Source: Vicia villosa (lineage: Eukaryota; Streptophyta; Magnoliopsida; Fabales; Fabaceae). Taken from it: a stretch of 64,000 bases of DNA. The position numbers were made by a program, and so were the translations under genes. The DNA lies in contig NC_081180.1 of assembly GCF_029867415.1 (NCBI RefSeq), positions 142,786,731 through 142,850,730 on the forward strand, given 5' to 3'. The notes below the pieces were generated by a model. That model was not told where the DNA came from and ran no database searches. It saw only the letters and a list, made by a program, of their open reading frames with translations. Within the stretch, counting starts at the first letter, position 1. Every line of letters starts with the position of its first letter. This document shows positions 41,265 to 51,929 of this stretch, in pieces.

Positions 41265-44006
41265 CTAAGATGGCCCTAGTCTTGACAAGATCTTGACCAG
41301 CATCTCTTTAACATCGTTGTTGTGTCCTTCTTGCCTTTCAATGAAAGCATCATACTTATCATTGAGTGAGCGTTGCTCATCCTGTCTCCTCTGAATCGAT
41401 TCTAGAGTCCTTGCAAGACGAGAAGGTTCATCAGAAGAAGCTTCACCGCTTTCAACTACAGGAATGGCATGTTGATCTGCAGCTTCCATAGAAGTATCAT
41501 TTGCTGGGATTTCCTCAACAGGGTCTGATTTAGCAACATGATCTTCAGCATCTGCTTCTTGCATAGAAGCATCTCCATACTCTGCAGCAGGAATTTCAGA
41601 GTCTCCATTCTCTAGTGCCTGAAGAATGGCAGCTAAATTCCTGGGAGCAGAGGGACCTTCAACTTCTGGTGGGTCAACAACTTCTGGAATGGCCAAGTTT
41701 GGATCTTTCTCAGACGGGTTTTCCCTCAGATAGTCAAAGAGAGTCTTGAAATCTCCGAGCAGAACAGGATATTGAGGTATCCAAACCACAATCTCCCTGC
41801 AAGGATTTGCTTCCAATGCAGCAGCGAGTCTTAATTGTTCCATCTCATCCAAGAAGGGCTTCTCTTCCAAAAGATATCTTCCTTTGAGACGAGCAAACCA
41901 GAAGTCTTCATAATTCCTCAGAATTCCACGAGGCCGTGGGGCAGCAGCTACACAGGCTTCCTGAAGTTCTAAAAACAGAGCATCTGATTCTCTGCGAAAG
42001 ATCCTCCAGAAGTTCCGCATAGCAACATCATTCAATCCAGAACTTTCAGCGAGTCTGAGAGTATCAAAGGTACTTCTGAGATTCCTCTTTATGTTTTCAA
42101 AAACTACACCAATAGGATATACGGGGCGGGGTTTTATTTGGGTTTTTGAGAAGGCAGGTTTGGAAGTGAAGTACGGATGAGGTTCTCTATCCAACCTATA
42201 AGAAGATTCTGCTTCAGTATCAGAATCTAACACTACCACTTCAACTTCAGGACGAGGCTTGGGAGTGTAGTTGCAATCACGGAGCAGCTGCTCATGTGAT
42301 GCAGAGGTTGGAAAAGGAGAATCACAAGGATTGTTTTGAGAGGTGGAGGGAGTATGTTCAAGAGTAGCGTTGAGAGAAGGTTGAGATGGAAGGAGAGTTT
42401 GAAGGGGTGGTATATCCAGAACAGGATTTATGGTAGGTGGAGAGGAAGGAATAGTTAAAGGAGAAGATGGAGGTGTAAGAACATGGGCAAAAACAGGTGA
42501 TTCTGATGTGGCTTTTTCTGGTTCAGGTGTAGGGACAATCTCTATTGGTGCAGCTTCTGAACAAACAGCAGGAACAGAATTAGGTTCAGAAATGCATATA
42601 CCTTTGGAACCTCTCAGAAAAGCTTTGGCCACATCCTCCGTCTTTTTCTGCTTCTTACTCTTTGGCTCTTCAATAACCTTTGCTTTGCCGCTAGCGATTT
42701 CTTTCCTTCTGACATAAGCCAGAACTTCTGGTTGATTCTCAGCCTCTTGAGCAGCATTTTCTTCATCTGAGCTTTGAATAATCATCTTCCTTTTTCTGAT
42801 TTTCTTCTTCTCAACAACTTCAACAATTTCAGCATCGTTATTTGACTTCTTTTTCTTTTTCTCAGCTTCCTTCTTTTTCTTCTCAAAATCAGCAGAGACA
42901 GCCTTAGCAACCTTTGCAATGACTTCTTCTGGGGTCACTTCTTTATTGGTGGTAGCAGCAGGATGATCAAACTTTCTTTTGGTCCTTACCTCCTTCTTAC
43001 GATTCACTTTAATAGGAACACCTTTGTCTTGATCTTTAAGACTCTTATCCTCTTTTTGTGATATCAGATACTTAGTTCTGACTTGTGGTACCTCACTATT
43101 GAAGAAGGTTTTGAATTCAGCTAGAACTGGCTCTCTTTTGATTGTTGTTCCAGCAAGAGGTTGAGGAGTCTTAATGATAGCCTTAATCACGTTCATCCTC
43201 TTTAAAGTGAATGCGTTCAGACAAGCCCCAGATGTGACAGCAAGGTCTTTCACAATACCTTCAGATTCCAGACTCTCAACAATCTTGGAATGCACCAGAA
43301 GGTTTGTAATGATTCTACCAAAAGGAATGATTGTTCCACCATTTTCTTTTCTGAAAGCGTTTCTGGAATCCTTTACTGCTTTCCACATATGGTTGAAGAT
43401 AATGTAAACCACATCAACCTTCTTCTGAGTGGCAATGCAATAAAGAATATATTTTTGCTCATTGTTTATGAAGTCAGCGACATGTGTCGCTTTCCTATGG
43501 TAGAAGCACCCAAGAATGATCTTTGTCCAGATTTTGTAGATATCTCTCAACTCCTTGACGTGTTTTGTTTTCTTGACATTTGAATAGAGAGTGGATAGAA
43601 CCTCTTCCCAATCTTCCCTTTTATCGATTTCAAAAGCTCCTTCCGCGTTCTTCAAATCAAACATCACTCTAAGAATGTTTTCAGTAATAACAACAAACTT
43701 TCCATGGACGAAAGAAAGTATTGATTTTGGAGCAACCACAACATGTGCCCAGAACTCCTTGACAAGATCTGGATAAACTGGGCCAACGAACTCAGCAAAC
43801 AACGAGGTCCATCCTTGAAAGATGATGTCTTCTTTAAGATTAAATCCATGTTCTTCAAGGTTGTCAAAGTCAACAATAAGTTCACATAGAACTTCTAATT
43901 TGTTCTTGGGAATAGAGCATGCAACAACAGGAGTAAGTTGCAACGTTTCTTCTTGGAGATGATGAGGAACAGATGACTCAGCATTTTGGGATGAGGATGC
44001 AGCCAT
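41265..44006 (-). CDS. Envelope-like protein of Sirevirus element 2, intact
   Basis: Codes for 913 residues with no break. Residues ~1-310 form the putative plant transposon/envelope-like domain (QGWTSLFAEFVGPVYPDLVK; FGRIITNLLVHSKIVESLES). Residues ~310-470 are Lys/Glu-rich with runs of basic residues that could act as nuclear targeting or nucleic-acid contacts. Residues ~500-590 are Pro/Ser-rich (TPPSSPLTIPSSPP). The C-terminal ~300 residues form a second conserved domain ending in a predicted coiled coil (LESIQRRQDEQRSLNDKYDA). I see no signal peptide or strong membrane helix, so it may act inside the cell. The ATG at 44006 is shared with element 1. A TATATATA-like box lies about 155 bp upstream. 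Confidence 0.88.
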   Translation of the reverse strand: MAASSSQNAESSVPHHLQEETLQLTPVVACSIPKNKLEVLCELIVDFDNLEEHGFNLKEDIIFQGWTSLFAEFVGPVYPDLVKEFWAHVVVAPKSILSFVHGKFVVITENILRVMFDLKNAEGAFEIDKREDWEEVLSTLYSNVKKTKHVKELRDIYKIWTKIILGCFYHRKATHVADFINNEQKYILYCIATQKKVDVVYIIFNHMWKAVKDSRNAFRKENGGTIIPFGRIITNLLVHSKIVESLESEGIVKDLAVTSGACLNAFTLKRMNVIKAIIKTPQPLAGTTIKREPVLAEFKTFFNSEVPQVRTKYLISQKEDKSLKDQDKGVPIKVNRKKEVRTKRKFDHPAATTNKEVTPEEVIAKVAKAVSADFEKKKKEAEKKKKKSNNDAEIVEVVEKKKIRKRKMIIQSSDEENAAQEAENQPEVLAYVRRKEIASGKAKVIEEPKSKKQKKTEDVAKAFLRGSKGICISEPNSVPAVCSEAAPIEIVPTPEPEKATSESPVFAHVLTPPSSPLTIPSSPPTINPVLDIPPLQTLLPSQPSLNATLEHTPSTSQNNPCDSPFPTSASHEQLLRDCNYTPKPRPEVEVVVLDSDTEAESSYRLDREPHPYFTSKPAFSKTQIKPRPVYPIGVVFENIKRNLRSTFDTLRLAESSGLNDVAMRNFWRIFRRESDALFLELQEACVAAAPRPRGILRNYEDFWFARLKGRYLLEEKPFLDEMEQLRLAAALEANPCREIVVWIPQYPVLLGDFKTLFDYLRENPSEKDPNLAIPEVVDPPEVEGPSAPRNLAAILQALENGDSEIPAAEYGDASMQEADAEDHVAKSDPVEEIPANDTSMEAADQHAIPVVESGEASSDEPSRLARTLESIQRRQDEQRSLNDKYDAFIERQEGHNNDVKEMLVKILSRLGPS

Positions 44007-44399
44007 TGATGCAGAATGACCAAAACAAAACGAGCAAGAGAAGCGAACTGGGTTTTTGATTAGGGTTTTTTAGAAAACGGCTAAGAACTTTTCAAACGAG
44101 AGAATGCAAGGAGAGAGAGAGACAAAGGAGCGAAAAAGATGTATGATATGATTTGAAAAGCATATATAGAGACGGATTTTAAAAAAATAAATTGAACAGT
44201 TCCAGAATCAAAGGAAATCAATTTTATTAAATGATGAGTGACGTGAGGAGAGAGAACGTGGTAAATGAAATGATTTAAAACAGTTACCTAGGTCGGCGTC
44301 TTTTCAACTGCCCGCTTTGTACAAACCGTACAGACACGTGTTCATCATCAGATAACAGATGACAGCTGTAAATATCAGAGAGATTTTACGCCTTCAGAT
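44007..44399 (-). promoter_or_regulatory. Leader upstream of the element 2 envelope-like ORF
   Basis: On the minus strand: G-box core CACGTG near 44335, TATATATG at 44169-44162, then a CT-rich leader to the ATG at 44006. The counterpart in element 1 is 16595-16992. An internal promoter is inferred, not shown. Confidence 0.4.
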
Positions 44400-44884
44400 T
44401 TAGATCACTGCTTCTGATCTGATCAACTTTCTCTTCTGAAAACACTTCTTCTGAAGTGTGCTGATATAAATCTGAATGATCTTCTGATTCATTACTTCTG
44501 ATATACACAGCTTCTGGAGGTTCACTTCTTTGTTCTGCAGCTTCTGATAAGACAAAACTGTATCTGCAGAAATTCTTAAGCTCTTTGTTTTATCAGAAAC
44601 AAGTTTATCATCAAAACAGATGTTTATTGATTTGTCCACAATCAATGTTTCAACGATGTCTATTCTGTAGCATTTTACATCATTGCTATAGACACAAACA
44701 AAATAGATGGTTCCAAGACTAACAACTTTCTTTTCTGATCTCCTACAAGCATAGTTTCTTCAACAGATTTAAGAACCAGAACTTGGAAGACAATCTTTCT
44801 TCCCTTCAAGTGTTGAGACCAACTTGAGTCCAGGAGACATGTCATGTTGATTTTTATCTTCTTTGTCACCAAGAGAATCTGCAA
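44400..44884 (-). pseudogene. pol: Collapsed pol remnant of Sirevirus element 2
   Basis: Same lesion as element 1. The protease signature reads Asp-Ser-Ser, and the frame then jumps to the distal end of the integrase region. The junction (44660-44690) lacks ~30 bp that element 1 retains, so it shrank further after their common ancestor. Confidence 0.85.
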
Positions 44885-46682
44885 AAGAAATAGTCCTTTT
44901 CTTTGGTACCCACATTTTCTTGGGTCCTTTCTTGTTAGATTTTCTCAAGTTCTGATTGAACTTGGGTTTAACATTATAAGCAATAGGAGGAACAGCATGA
45001 TAATTTTTAATATGAGTTTCATGATATTTCCTAGGTTGTGTCACATGCTTCTTGGTGTGTGTTATGTGAAAACTTTGAGCATGTGAAGTGTGCCTAATAT
45101 CATGAGAGTGGCCATACTTGAACTGATCATACAATGGCTTGTATGTAATTTTCATTTCATCAACAGGTTCAAGTTTGTATGGGGTTTCACCCTCAAAACC
45201 AATGCCAATTCTTTTGTTTCCAGATACGGCATATATCATAGAAGCTAGCTGACTACTGCCAATACTTCTAGATAAGAACTTCCTGAAACTTAAATCATAT
45301 TCTTTCAGAATATGGTTTAGACTAGGAGTGGATTTTTCTGAATCAGAAGGAGATCCAACATTATTGGATAATTTTAAAAGTTTTTCTTTTAATTCAGAAT
45401 TCTCCAACTCAAGCTTCTTTGTTTCAAATTCAAATTGCTTTTTCAGCTTTTTGTATTTGAGACTAATCTGAGACTTGAGTTCCAGAAGTTCAGTTAGACC
45501 GGAAACTAACTCATCTCTAGTAAGTTCAGAAAATACCTCTTCAGAATCTGATTCTGATGTAGATTCTGATCCGTCATCTTCTGTCGCCATCAACGCACAG
45601 TTAGCCTGCTCATCTTCTGAATCATCTTCTGACTCATCCCAGGTTGCCATAAGACCTTTCTTCTTATGAAACTTTTTCTTGGGACTTTCCTTCTGAAGAT
45701 TTGGACATTCATTCTTGTAGTGTCCAGGCTCATTGCATTCATAGCACATGACCTTCTTCTTGTCAAATCTTCTTTCATCAGAAGATTCTCCACGTTCAAA
45801 TTTCCTTGAACTTCTGAAGCCTCTGAACTTCCTTTGCTTGGTCTTCCAGAGTTGATTTAGCCTTCTGGAGATCAGGGACAGTTCATCTTCTTCTTCAGAT
45901 TCTGATTCTTCAGCATCTTCTTCTTTGGCCTGAAAAGCGTTAGTGCATTTCTTGATATTAGATTTTAATGCAATAGACTTACCTTTCTTTTGAGGCTCAT
46001 TTGCATCCAGCTCAATTTCATGGCTTCTCAAGGCACTGATCAGCTCTTCCAGAGAAACTTCATTCAGATTCTTTGCAATCTTGAATGCAGTCACCATAGG
46101 ACCCCATCTTCTGGGTAAGCTTCTGATGATCTTCTTCACATGATCAGCCTTGGTGTATCCTTTGTCAAGAACTCTCAATCCAGCAGTCAGAGTTTGAAAT
46201 CTCGAAAACATCTTTTCAATGTCTTCATCATCCTCCATCTTGAAGGCTTCATACTTCTGGATTAAGGCTAGAGCTTTAGTCTCCTTGACTTGAGCATTTC
46301 CTTCATGAGTCATTTTCAAGGACTCATATATGTCATAGGCCGTTTCCCTGTTAGATATCTTCTCATACTCAGCATGAGAGATAGCATTCAGCAAAACAGT
46401 TCTACATTTATGATGATTCCTGAAAAGCTTCTTTTGATCATCATTCATTTCTTGCCTTGACAGCTTCACGCCACTGGCATTTACTGGATGTTTGTAACCA
46501 TCCATTAGAAGATCCCATAGATCACCATCTAGACCCAGAAAGTAACTTTCCAGTTTATCTTTCCAGTATTCAAAGTTTTCACCATCAAATACCGGCGGTC
46601 TAGTATAACCATTGTTACCGTTGTATTGCTCAGCAGAGCCAGATGTAGATGCAGGTGGATTTGTCGGAGTTTCACCAGCCAT
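44769..46682 (-). CDS. gag: Gag polyprotein of Sirevirus element 2
   Basis: Codes for 637 intact residues, very close to the element 1 gag throughout. It has the copia gag domain, a CCHC knuckle (CYECNEPGHYKNEC) near residue 313, an acidic Ser-rich linker, a Leu/Lys coiled-coil-like region and a basic tail. It differs by small in-frame indels (two extra residues near the start, a loss in the acidic linker). It starts about 85 bp after the primer site. The open frame and the young LTRs fit a recently functional gene. Confidence 0.93.
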   Translation of the reverse strand: MAGETPTNPPASTSGSAEQYNGNNGYTRPPVFDGENFEYWKDKLESYFLGLDGDLWDLLMDGYKHPVNASGVKLSRQEMNDDQKKLFRNHHKCRTVLLNAISHAEYEKISNRETAYDIYESLKMTHEGNAQVKETKALALIQKYEAFKMEDDEDIEKMFSRFQTLTAGLRVLDKGYTKADHVKKIIRSLPRRWGPMVTAFKIAKNLNEVSLEELISALRSHEIELDANEPQKKGKSIALKSNIKKCTNAFQAKEEDAEESESEEEDELSLISRRLNQLWKTKQRKFRGFRSSRKFERGESSDERRFDKKKVMCYECNEPGHYKNECPNLQKESPKKKFHKKKGLMATWDESEDDSEDEQANCALMATEDDGSESTSESDSEEVFSELTRDELVSGLTELLELKSQISLKYKKLKKQFEFETKKLELENSELKEKLLKLSNNVGSPSDSEKSTPSLNHILKEYDLSFRKFLSRSIGSSQLASMIYAVSGNKRIGIGFEGETPYKLEPVDEMKITYKPLYDQFKYGHSHDIRHTSHAQSFHITHTKKHVTQPRKYHETHIKNYHAVPPIAYNVKPKFNQNLRKSNKKGPKKMWVPKKRTISFADSLGDKEDKNQHDMSPGLKLVSTLEGKKDCLPSSGS

Positions 46683-46750
46683 CTTTTAAATGAAGCGTTT
46701 TTCTCTTCCTGAATCTTTTCTGAACACGGTTAAGTGCTTGCACCTTAGAA

Positions 46751-46768
46751 CCGGCGCTCTGATACCAA
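46751..46768 (-). other. Primer-binding site of element 2
   Basis: Minus strand TTGGTATCAGAGCGCCGG, complementary to initiator tRNA-Met by family precedent, directly inside the 5' LTR. Confidence 0.9.
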
Positions 46769-46769
46769 T

Positions 46770-48027
46770 TGAAGGATAGAAAAACACTTAGAAAGGGGGG
46801 GTTTGAATAAGTGTAGCTTTAAAAACTTGACAGATAAAAATAAATTGCACAGTTATTTTTATCCTGGTTCGTTGTTAACTAAACTACTCCAGTCCACCCC
46901 CGCAGAGATGATTTACCTCAACTGAGGATTTAATCCACTAATCGCACGGATTACAATGGTTTTCCACTTAGTCCGCAACTAAGTCTTCCAGAGTCTTCTG
47001 ATCACACACTGATCACTCCAGGAACAACTGCTTAGATACCCTCTAAGACTTTTCTAGAGTCTACTGATCAACACGATCACTCTAGGCTTAGTTCACTCCT
47101 AAGACTTCCCTAGAGTATTCTGATCAACACGATCACTCTAGTTACAAACTGCTCAGCCAACTGCTAAGACTTCCTAGAGTATACTGATCACACGATCACT
47201 CTAGTTCCTTACAACTTAATGTAATCTATTCAAGAGTTTACAAATGCTTCTTAAAAGCTATAATCACAAACTGTGATATTTCTCTTATCGTTTAAGCTTA
47301 ATCTCACTAAGATATTACAACAGCAATGTAGTGAGTTGATGAAGATTCTGAGCTTTGATTGAATAGCGTTTCAGCAAGTTTATTTTCGTTCAGAGTTGTT
47401 AAGAATTGGTAACCTTGCTTCTCATCAGAACTTCATATTTATAGGCGTTGAGAAGATGACCGTTGAATTCATTTAATGCTTTGCGTGTTCCGTACAGCAT
47501 TGCATTTAATGTTATACCCTTTTGTCAACTACCTCGAGCCTTGTTCACGCTGTGTCTACTGACGTAGCCTTTAGTAGCTTTTAACGTTCCTTTTGTCAGT
47601 CAGCGTAGTCTGCCACCTGTACTTCCTTCTGATCTGATGTTTGTGAATACGACGTTTGAATATCATCAGAGTCAAAACAGCTTGGTGCATAGCATCTTCT
47701 GATCTTCTGACCTTGAAGTGCTTCTGAGCGTGATACCATCTTCTGATCTTCAGTGCTTCTGATCTCTTGTTCTTCTGATGCTTCCATAGACCCATGTTCT
47801 GATTCTGCTTCGACCATCTTCTGATGTCTTGCCAGACCATGTTCTGATGTTGCATGCTGAACCATTTGAGATACAACTTCTGAGCGCTGAATTACGCGTA
47901 CTCTTTATATATATTTCCTGAAAGGGAAATTGCATTGGATTAGAGTACCATATTATCTTAAGCAAAATTCATATTATTGTTATCATCAAAACTAAGATAA
48001 TTGATAAGAACAAATCTTGTTCTAACA
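46770..48027 (-). repeat. 5' LTR of Sirevirus element 2
   Basis: 1258 bp, with two differences seen from the 3' LTR (at the equivalents of 39519 and 39932). TATAAATAT lies on the minus strand at 47443-47435. Confidence 0.95.
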
Positions 48028-48032
48028 GCACC

Positions 48033-48960
48033 TTTTATTGAAACTAATCGTACATGGAACATGAATCAATTATGAGGTTCATCTAGGTTGTGAAGCTATG
48101 AAAAAGAAATATAAGGAGTAAGAAGTTTACACAACAGCTTCATAATTCTTATATTTCTTCTCATAGTTTCTCAAACTAGATGAAGTTTGTTGTTGTTGTT
48201 TCTTCATTTACTTTTCTTGTGACTTAACAATGTATTATTTTTGTTTTGAATCCTACAAACACCGTGAAATTTATCAAGATGTGAAATTGCAAACTTAATT
48301 TTCAACAACAAATACATGCAACAAAATGAGAACACTAACAACTTACATCATCAATAGATGTACATGAAGTCGTGGAACTATAACAAAGTATGAAGTTCCT
48401 ATTGTTTGTGAAGCTATGAAGAAGAAGTACAAGGTGGGTGAAGTTTTCAACATAGCTTCATACTTCTTGTACTTTATTTATGTTAAGGTCGTGAAGACGA
48501 ATCTAAAAAAAGAGAACATTTAACAAGATGCAATAAACAGGAACTATCTAACAAGAAGATGGAAGAAGAATAATGCCTTATGTATGAAGAACAAGAATCA
48601 TGGTTAATGATGAAGAAGAAGAGAAAAAATGGGTTCTAGGGTTTACCTGCGAAGGATACGGTGCTATAATAAAAAAGTGAGAGTTAATTCGCTTATATAT
48701 GGGTATACTATTTCACAATGGTTAAAACTATCAATTGTAGCGATATCCCTTTTATTATTTATTTAAAAATAAATAAAAAAGAAAAGGTGCATCTTAACGT
48801 TAAAGGAATAAAATATTTGAGGGCGCTGAGGTTCGAACCTATGAAAGTTTCATTTTATCATCACGGTTAAATCATCCACCATTATTATATGCTAACATTT
48901 ATTAATTGAAAATAAATAAATAATTAATAGCGCCTCAATTTAGATATGTCACCACGGTGT
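48033..48960. other. Right body of the CACTA element, no gene
   Basis: I see no transposase. Two related phrases (AGCTATGAA(G/A)AAGAA(G/A)TA) near 48092 and 48411 suggest internal duplication. TCACGGTTAAATCATCCACC near 48860 may be the source of an old exon or repeat, but I cannot assign it. Confidence 0.4.
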
Positions 48961-49013
48961 ATTGATGAACCACGGTGACTTTAGCGTTGTCGTATGCGCG
49001 TTTTATAGTAGTG

Positions 49014-50381
49014 CATCATGAACAGTTTGATCAAGATACACCCGGAACAGCGGCACAACATTTTTCCCTCTTTGCAAGATATACATGGCAGCCCGCGATA
49101 ACTCTTCACGATACTCCTTATCAATGTAGAAACCATGAATGTGGTAGAAGTGAGAAATGATCCATCCCTGAAAAACGAATAAGAGCTATGTAAGAACAAA
49201 ATACTAATACCAAATTAAAATTAATAGTTTGAATTAAAAGTACCTTCAGCAGTGTGCAAGAGCCTGTCAACTGCCTTATCCTCCAGTTAGAAGCTTCATT
49301 CAACTTTTGGTATAGAAATACCAAACAATCGCCCCCCCCCCCAATTCAATTAGCTAACTGTATCCAAATCAAAGAAGTACTAGAGGTATGCAACATCCAC
49401 GTAGGTTGCACTTTTGTCCACAAAAATGGACGTGTCAACCAAGAACGTGAAGTAACACCGCAAAACACAAGCACATTAGTACTAAACAAAAAAATTTATT
49501 GGCCTCGCTCGCGGATGCTTCTGCTGCATTCTGGTGGTCTTCATATAGTGCTGCCAGAAAGGAGAAATTGGCATGAGCTCCATTAGTTGAGGCACACCGG
49601 TCAAAAGTGTGTTCTGGTTGAGCTCCCGGATATTTGACAATCCATTCAATCGTGTCATTACAACTGATCTGGGAGGGTTACGTAACCTCCCTCTAATAGG
49701 AAGGTGTAGCAGGCATGCGACATCATCAAGTGTGATCGTCATCTCCCTAACAGGTAAATGGAAAGATGAGGTTTTCTTGTGCCATCTCTCGGAAAATGCC
49801 CCTGTATCTCAGGGCTTATAGTCCCATAACCGGAGCAACAAAGTTCGGCAAGTCCAGAGCCGAGGATGGCCTCCCTGAACCAATCCTCCCGGGGCTGAAC
49901 AAGATCAAATATTTTTCGCGTGTGGTTCACGAACTTTAGGGCTAGCCGTTCTTGGAAAAATAAAAATTAACGTCAATGTTAGTCGTTAACATATTTGTGT
50001 GTGAAAATTGGATGGAAAAAAGGAGTCTTGGGTGTCGTAATATATCAAAAAAGAGGAGTCATAGGGCCATCATGGATACTCTTGGGAATACCTATGGCCA
50101 GCCTGCCTCATTGCTGCACGTAGTTGTACAGCCTGCATAGCAGGAGCAGCCTGTGTATCAGGAGTAGCCTGCATATGAGAAGCAGCATGTGCTTGAACAT
50201 GTTCCTCCTTGGGTTCCTGCTCATTACCCCCATGATCCTGAGACGAGGAAGAATGAGCCAAGCAACTCCTCGAAACAGAAATAGATGTTCCTTGTGTCCT
50301 TCTAGACTGCTCAGGTCTCTCATGCCGAGCGGATGATGTCTAGGTTGGCCTGCCAAGTCTCAATCTAGGGTTCTCAGCCAT
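49014..50381 (-). pseudogene. Plant mobile domain (PMD/MAIN-like) pseudogene, N-terminal part
   Basis: The minus strand starts at 50381 with an ATG whose frame has TAG at codon 14 and continues through a Gln/Ala-rich stretch. After an intron-like gap (about 49935-50050), the pieces are DLVQPREDWFREAILGSGLA, then GTRKPHLS, then MTITLDDVACLLHLPIRGRL, and later NEASNWRIRQLTG and AMYILQRGKNVV. The order and motifs are those of the plant mobile domain of MAIN-like proteins. Frameshifts and a C-run at 49331-49341 break it. It continues at 37737 beyond the CACTA insertion. Confidence 0.85.
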
Positions 50382-50641
50382 AATCTTGAAAAAAACATTA
50401 GTTAAAGGGAAGCAATGGAACAAATATGAAAAAAAAACACTCAGGCAATATTTCAGATTGCCATATCTGAAAATTACTCAGATGGGATTTCGGATATGCA
50501 CATCCGAACACCCCTGCGAACAACTATGGATGAACATGTGCGTGTTCTTGCCCTAAATGACCCAAACAGCCATATTTTCCAGATTAAACTACTATCTAAA
50601 GATTTAAATGATAATAAACTCCCTATTTCATACATGCAGTG
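50382..50641. other. Gene-free stretch between PMD pseudogene and Sirevirus 3
   Basis: This is upstream sequence of the PMD pseudogene, and I see no element ends. CAGTG (50637-50641) is the presumed left target site of element 3. Confidence 0.4.
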
Positions 50642-51843
50642 TGTTAGAACAAGATTTGTTCTGATCAATATTCTTAGTTTTGATGATAACAAGGATATGA
50701 ATTTTGTGTGAGATAATGTGGTACTCTAATACATTGCAATTTCCCCTTCAGGAAATATATAAAGAGTATGCACAAATCAGCGCTCAGAAGCTTTGTCTCA
50801 GAAGGTTCAGCATGCAACATCAGAACATGGTCTGGCAAGACATCAGAAGATGGTCAAGGCAGAATCAGAACATGGGTCTATGGAAGCATCAGAAGAACTT
50901 GAGATCAGAAGCAGAAGCACTGAAGTTCTCATGGTATCACGCTCAGAAGCACTTCAAGGTCAGAAGACAAGAAGATGCTATGCACCAAGCTGTTTGACTC
51001 TGATGATATTCAAACACTGTATACACAAACATCAGATCAGAAGAAAGTACAGGTGGCAGGCTACGCTGACTGACAAAAGGAACGTTGGAAGCTATTAAAG
51101 GCAACGTCAGTAGACACAGCGTGAACAAGGCTCGAGGTAGTTGACAAAAGCGTGAAACATTAAATGCAATGCTGTACGGAATACGCAAAGCATTAAATGC
51201 TCCCAACGGTCATCTTCTCAAAGTGCCTATAAATATGAAGTTCTGATGAGAAGCAAGGTTACCGAATCTGCTGATAATTAACTTGCTGAAACGCTGTTCA
51301 AATCAAAGCTCTCAAACTTCATCTTCATCAAAGCTCACTACATTGTTGTTGTAATATATTAGTGAGATTAAGCTTAAACTTTAAGAGAAATATCACTGTT
51401 GTGATTATAGCTTTTCAGAAGCATTTTAAAACTCTTATTTGATTACATTAATTTGTAAGTAACTAGAGTGATCAAGTGTTGATCAGGATACTCTAGGAAG
51501 TCTTAGCTTGTGTCTAAGCAGTTGTATTTAGAGTGATCACGTGGTGGTCAGGATACTCTAAGAAAGTCTTAGCTTGTGTCTAAGCATTTGTTCCTTGAGT
51601 GATCAGGTTGTGATCAGGATACTCTAGAAGACTTAGTCGTGGGCTAAGTGGAAAACCATTGTAATCTGTTGCGATTAGTGGATTAAATCCTCAGGTGAGG
51701 TAAATCACTCTGGGGGTGGACTGGAGTAGTTTAGTTAACAACGAACCAGGATAAAAATAACTGTGCAATTTGTTTTTATCGTTCAAGTTTTTAAGACTAC
51801 ACTTATTCAAACCCCCCCTTTCTAAGTGTTTTTCTATCCTTCA
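50642..51843 (+). repeat. 5' LTR of Sirevirus element 3
   Basis: 1202 bp, TGTTAGAACAAG ... CTATCCTTCA. TATAAATAT lies at 51228-51236, with three hairpin modules at about 51463-51640. One difference was seen in the 238 bp that can be compared with the 3' LTR. Confidence 0.95.
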
Positions 51844-51844
51844 A

Positions 51845-51862
51845 TTGGTATCAGAGCGCCGG
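51845..51862 (+). other. Primer-binding site of element 3
   Basis: TTGGTATCAGAGCGCCGG two bases after the LTR end, tRNA-Met type. Confidence 0.9.
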
Positions 51863-51929
51863 TTCTAAGGTGCAAGCACTTAACCGTGTTTAGAAAAGAT
51901 TCAGGAAGAGAAAAACGCTTCAGTAAAAG

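Larger units (their letters stand above)
38769..48027 (-). mobile_element. Sirevirus element 2 (Ty1/copia, non-autonomous, gag and envelope-like ORF open)
   Basis: Complete 9259-bp insertion in minus orientation with target duplication GCACC (38764-38768 and 48028-48032). Order along the minus strand: 5' LTR, primer site, gag, pol remnant, envelope-like ORF, repeats, triplet polypurine tracts, final polypurine tract, 3' LTR. Same family and same pol lesion as element 1. Only two LTR differences were seen, so it is the youngest datable insertion here. Confidence 0.96.
37738..49013. mobile_element. CACTA element inside the PMD pseudogene, itself carrying Sirevirus 2
   Basis: Left end CACTACTACAGAAAACCC. 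Right end, reverse-complemented, CACTACTATAAAACGCGC. The 3-bp target duplication is CAT (37735-37737 and 49014-49016). Without the 9.3-kb Sirevirus the element is about 2.0 kb. Subterminal regions contain repeated AACCGTTGTTG-type motifs (37840-38015). It carries a long palindrome but no transposase. Removing it joins the PMD reading frame cleanly, which confirms the boundaries. Confidence 0.9.
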
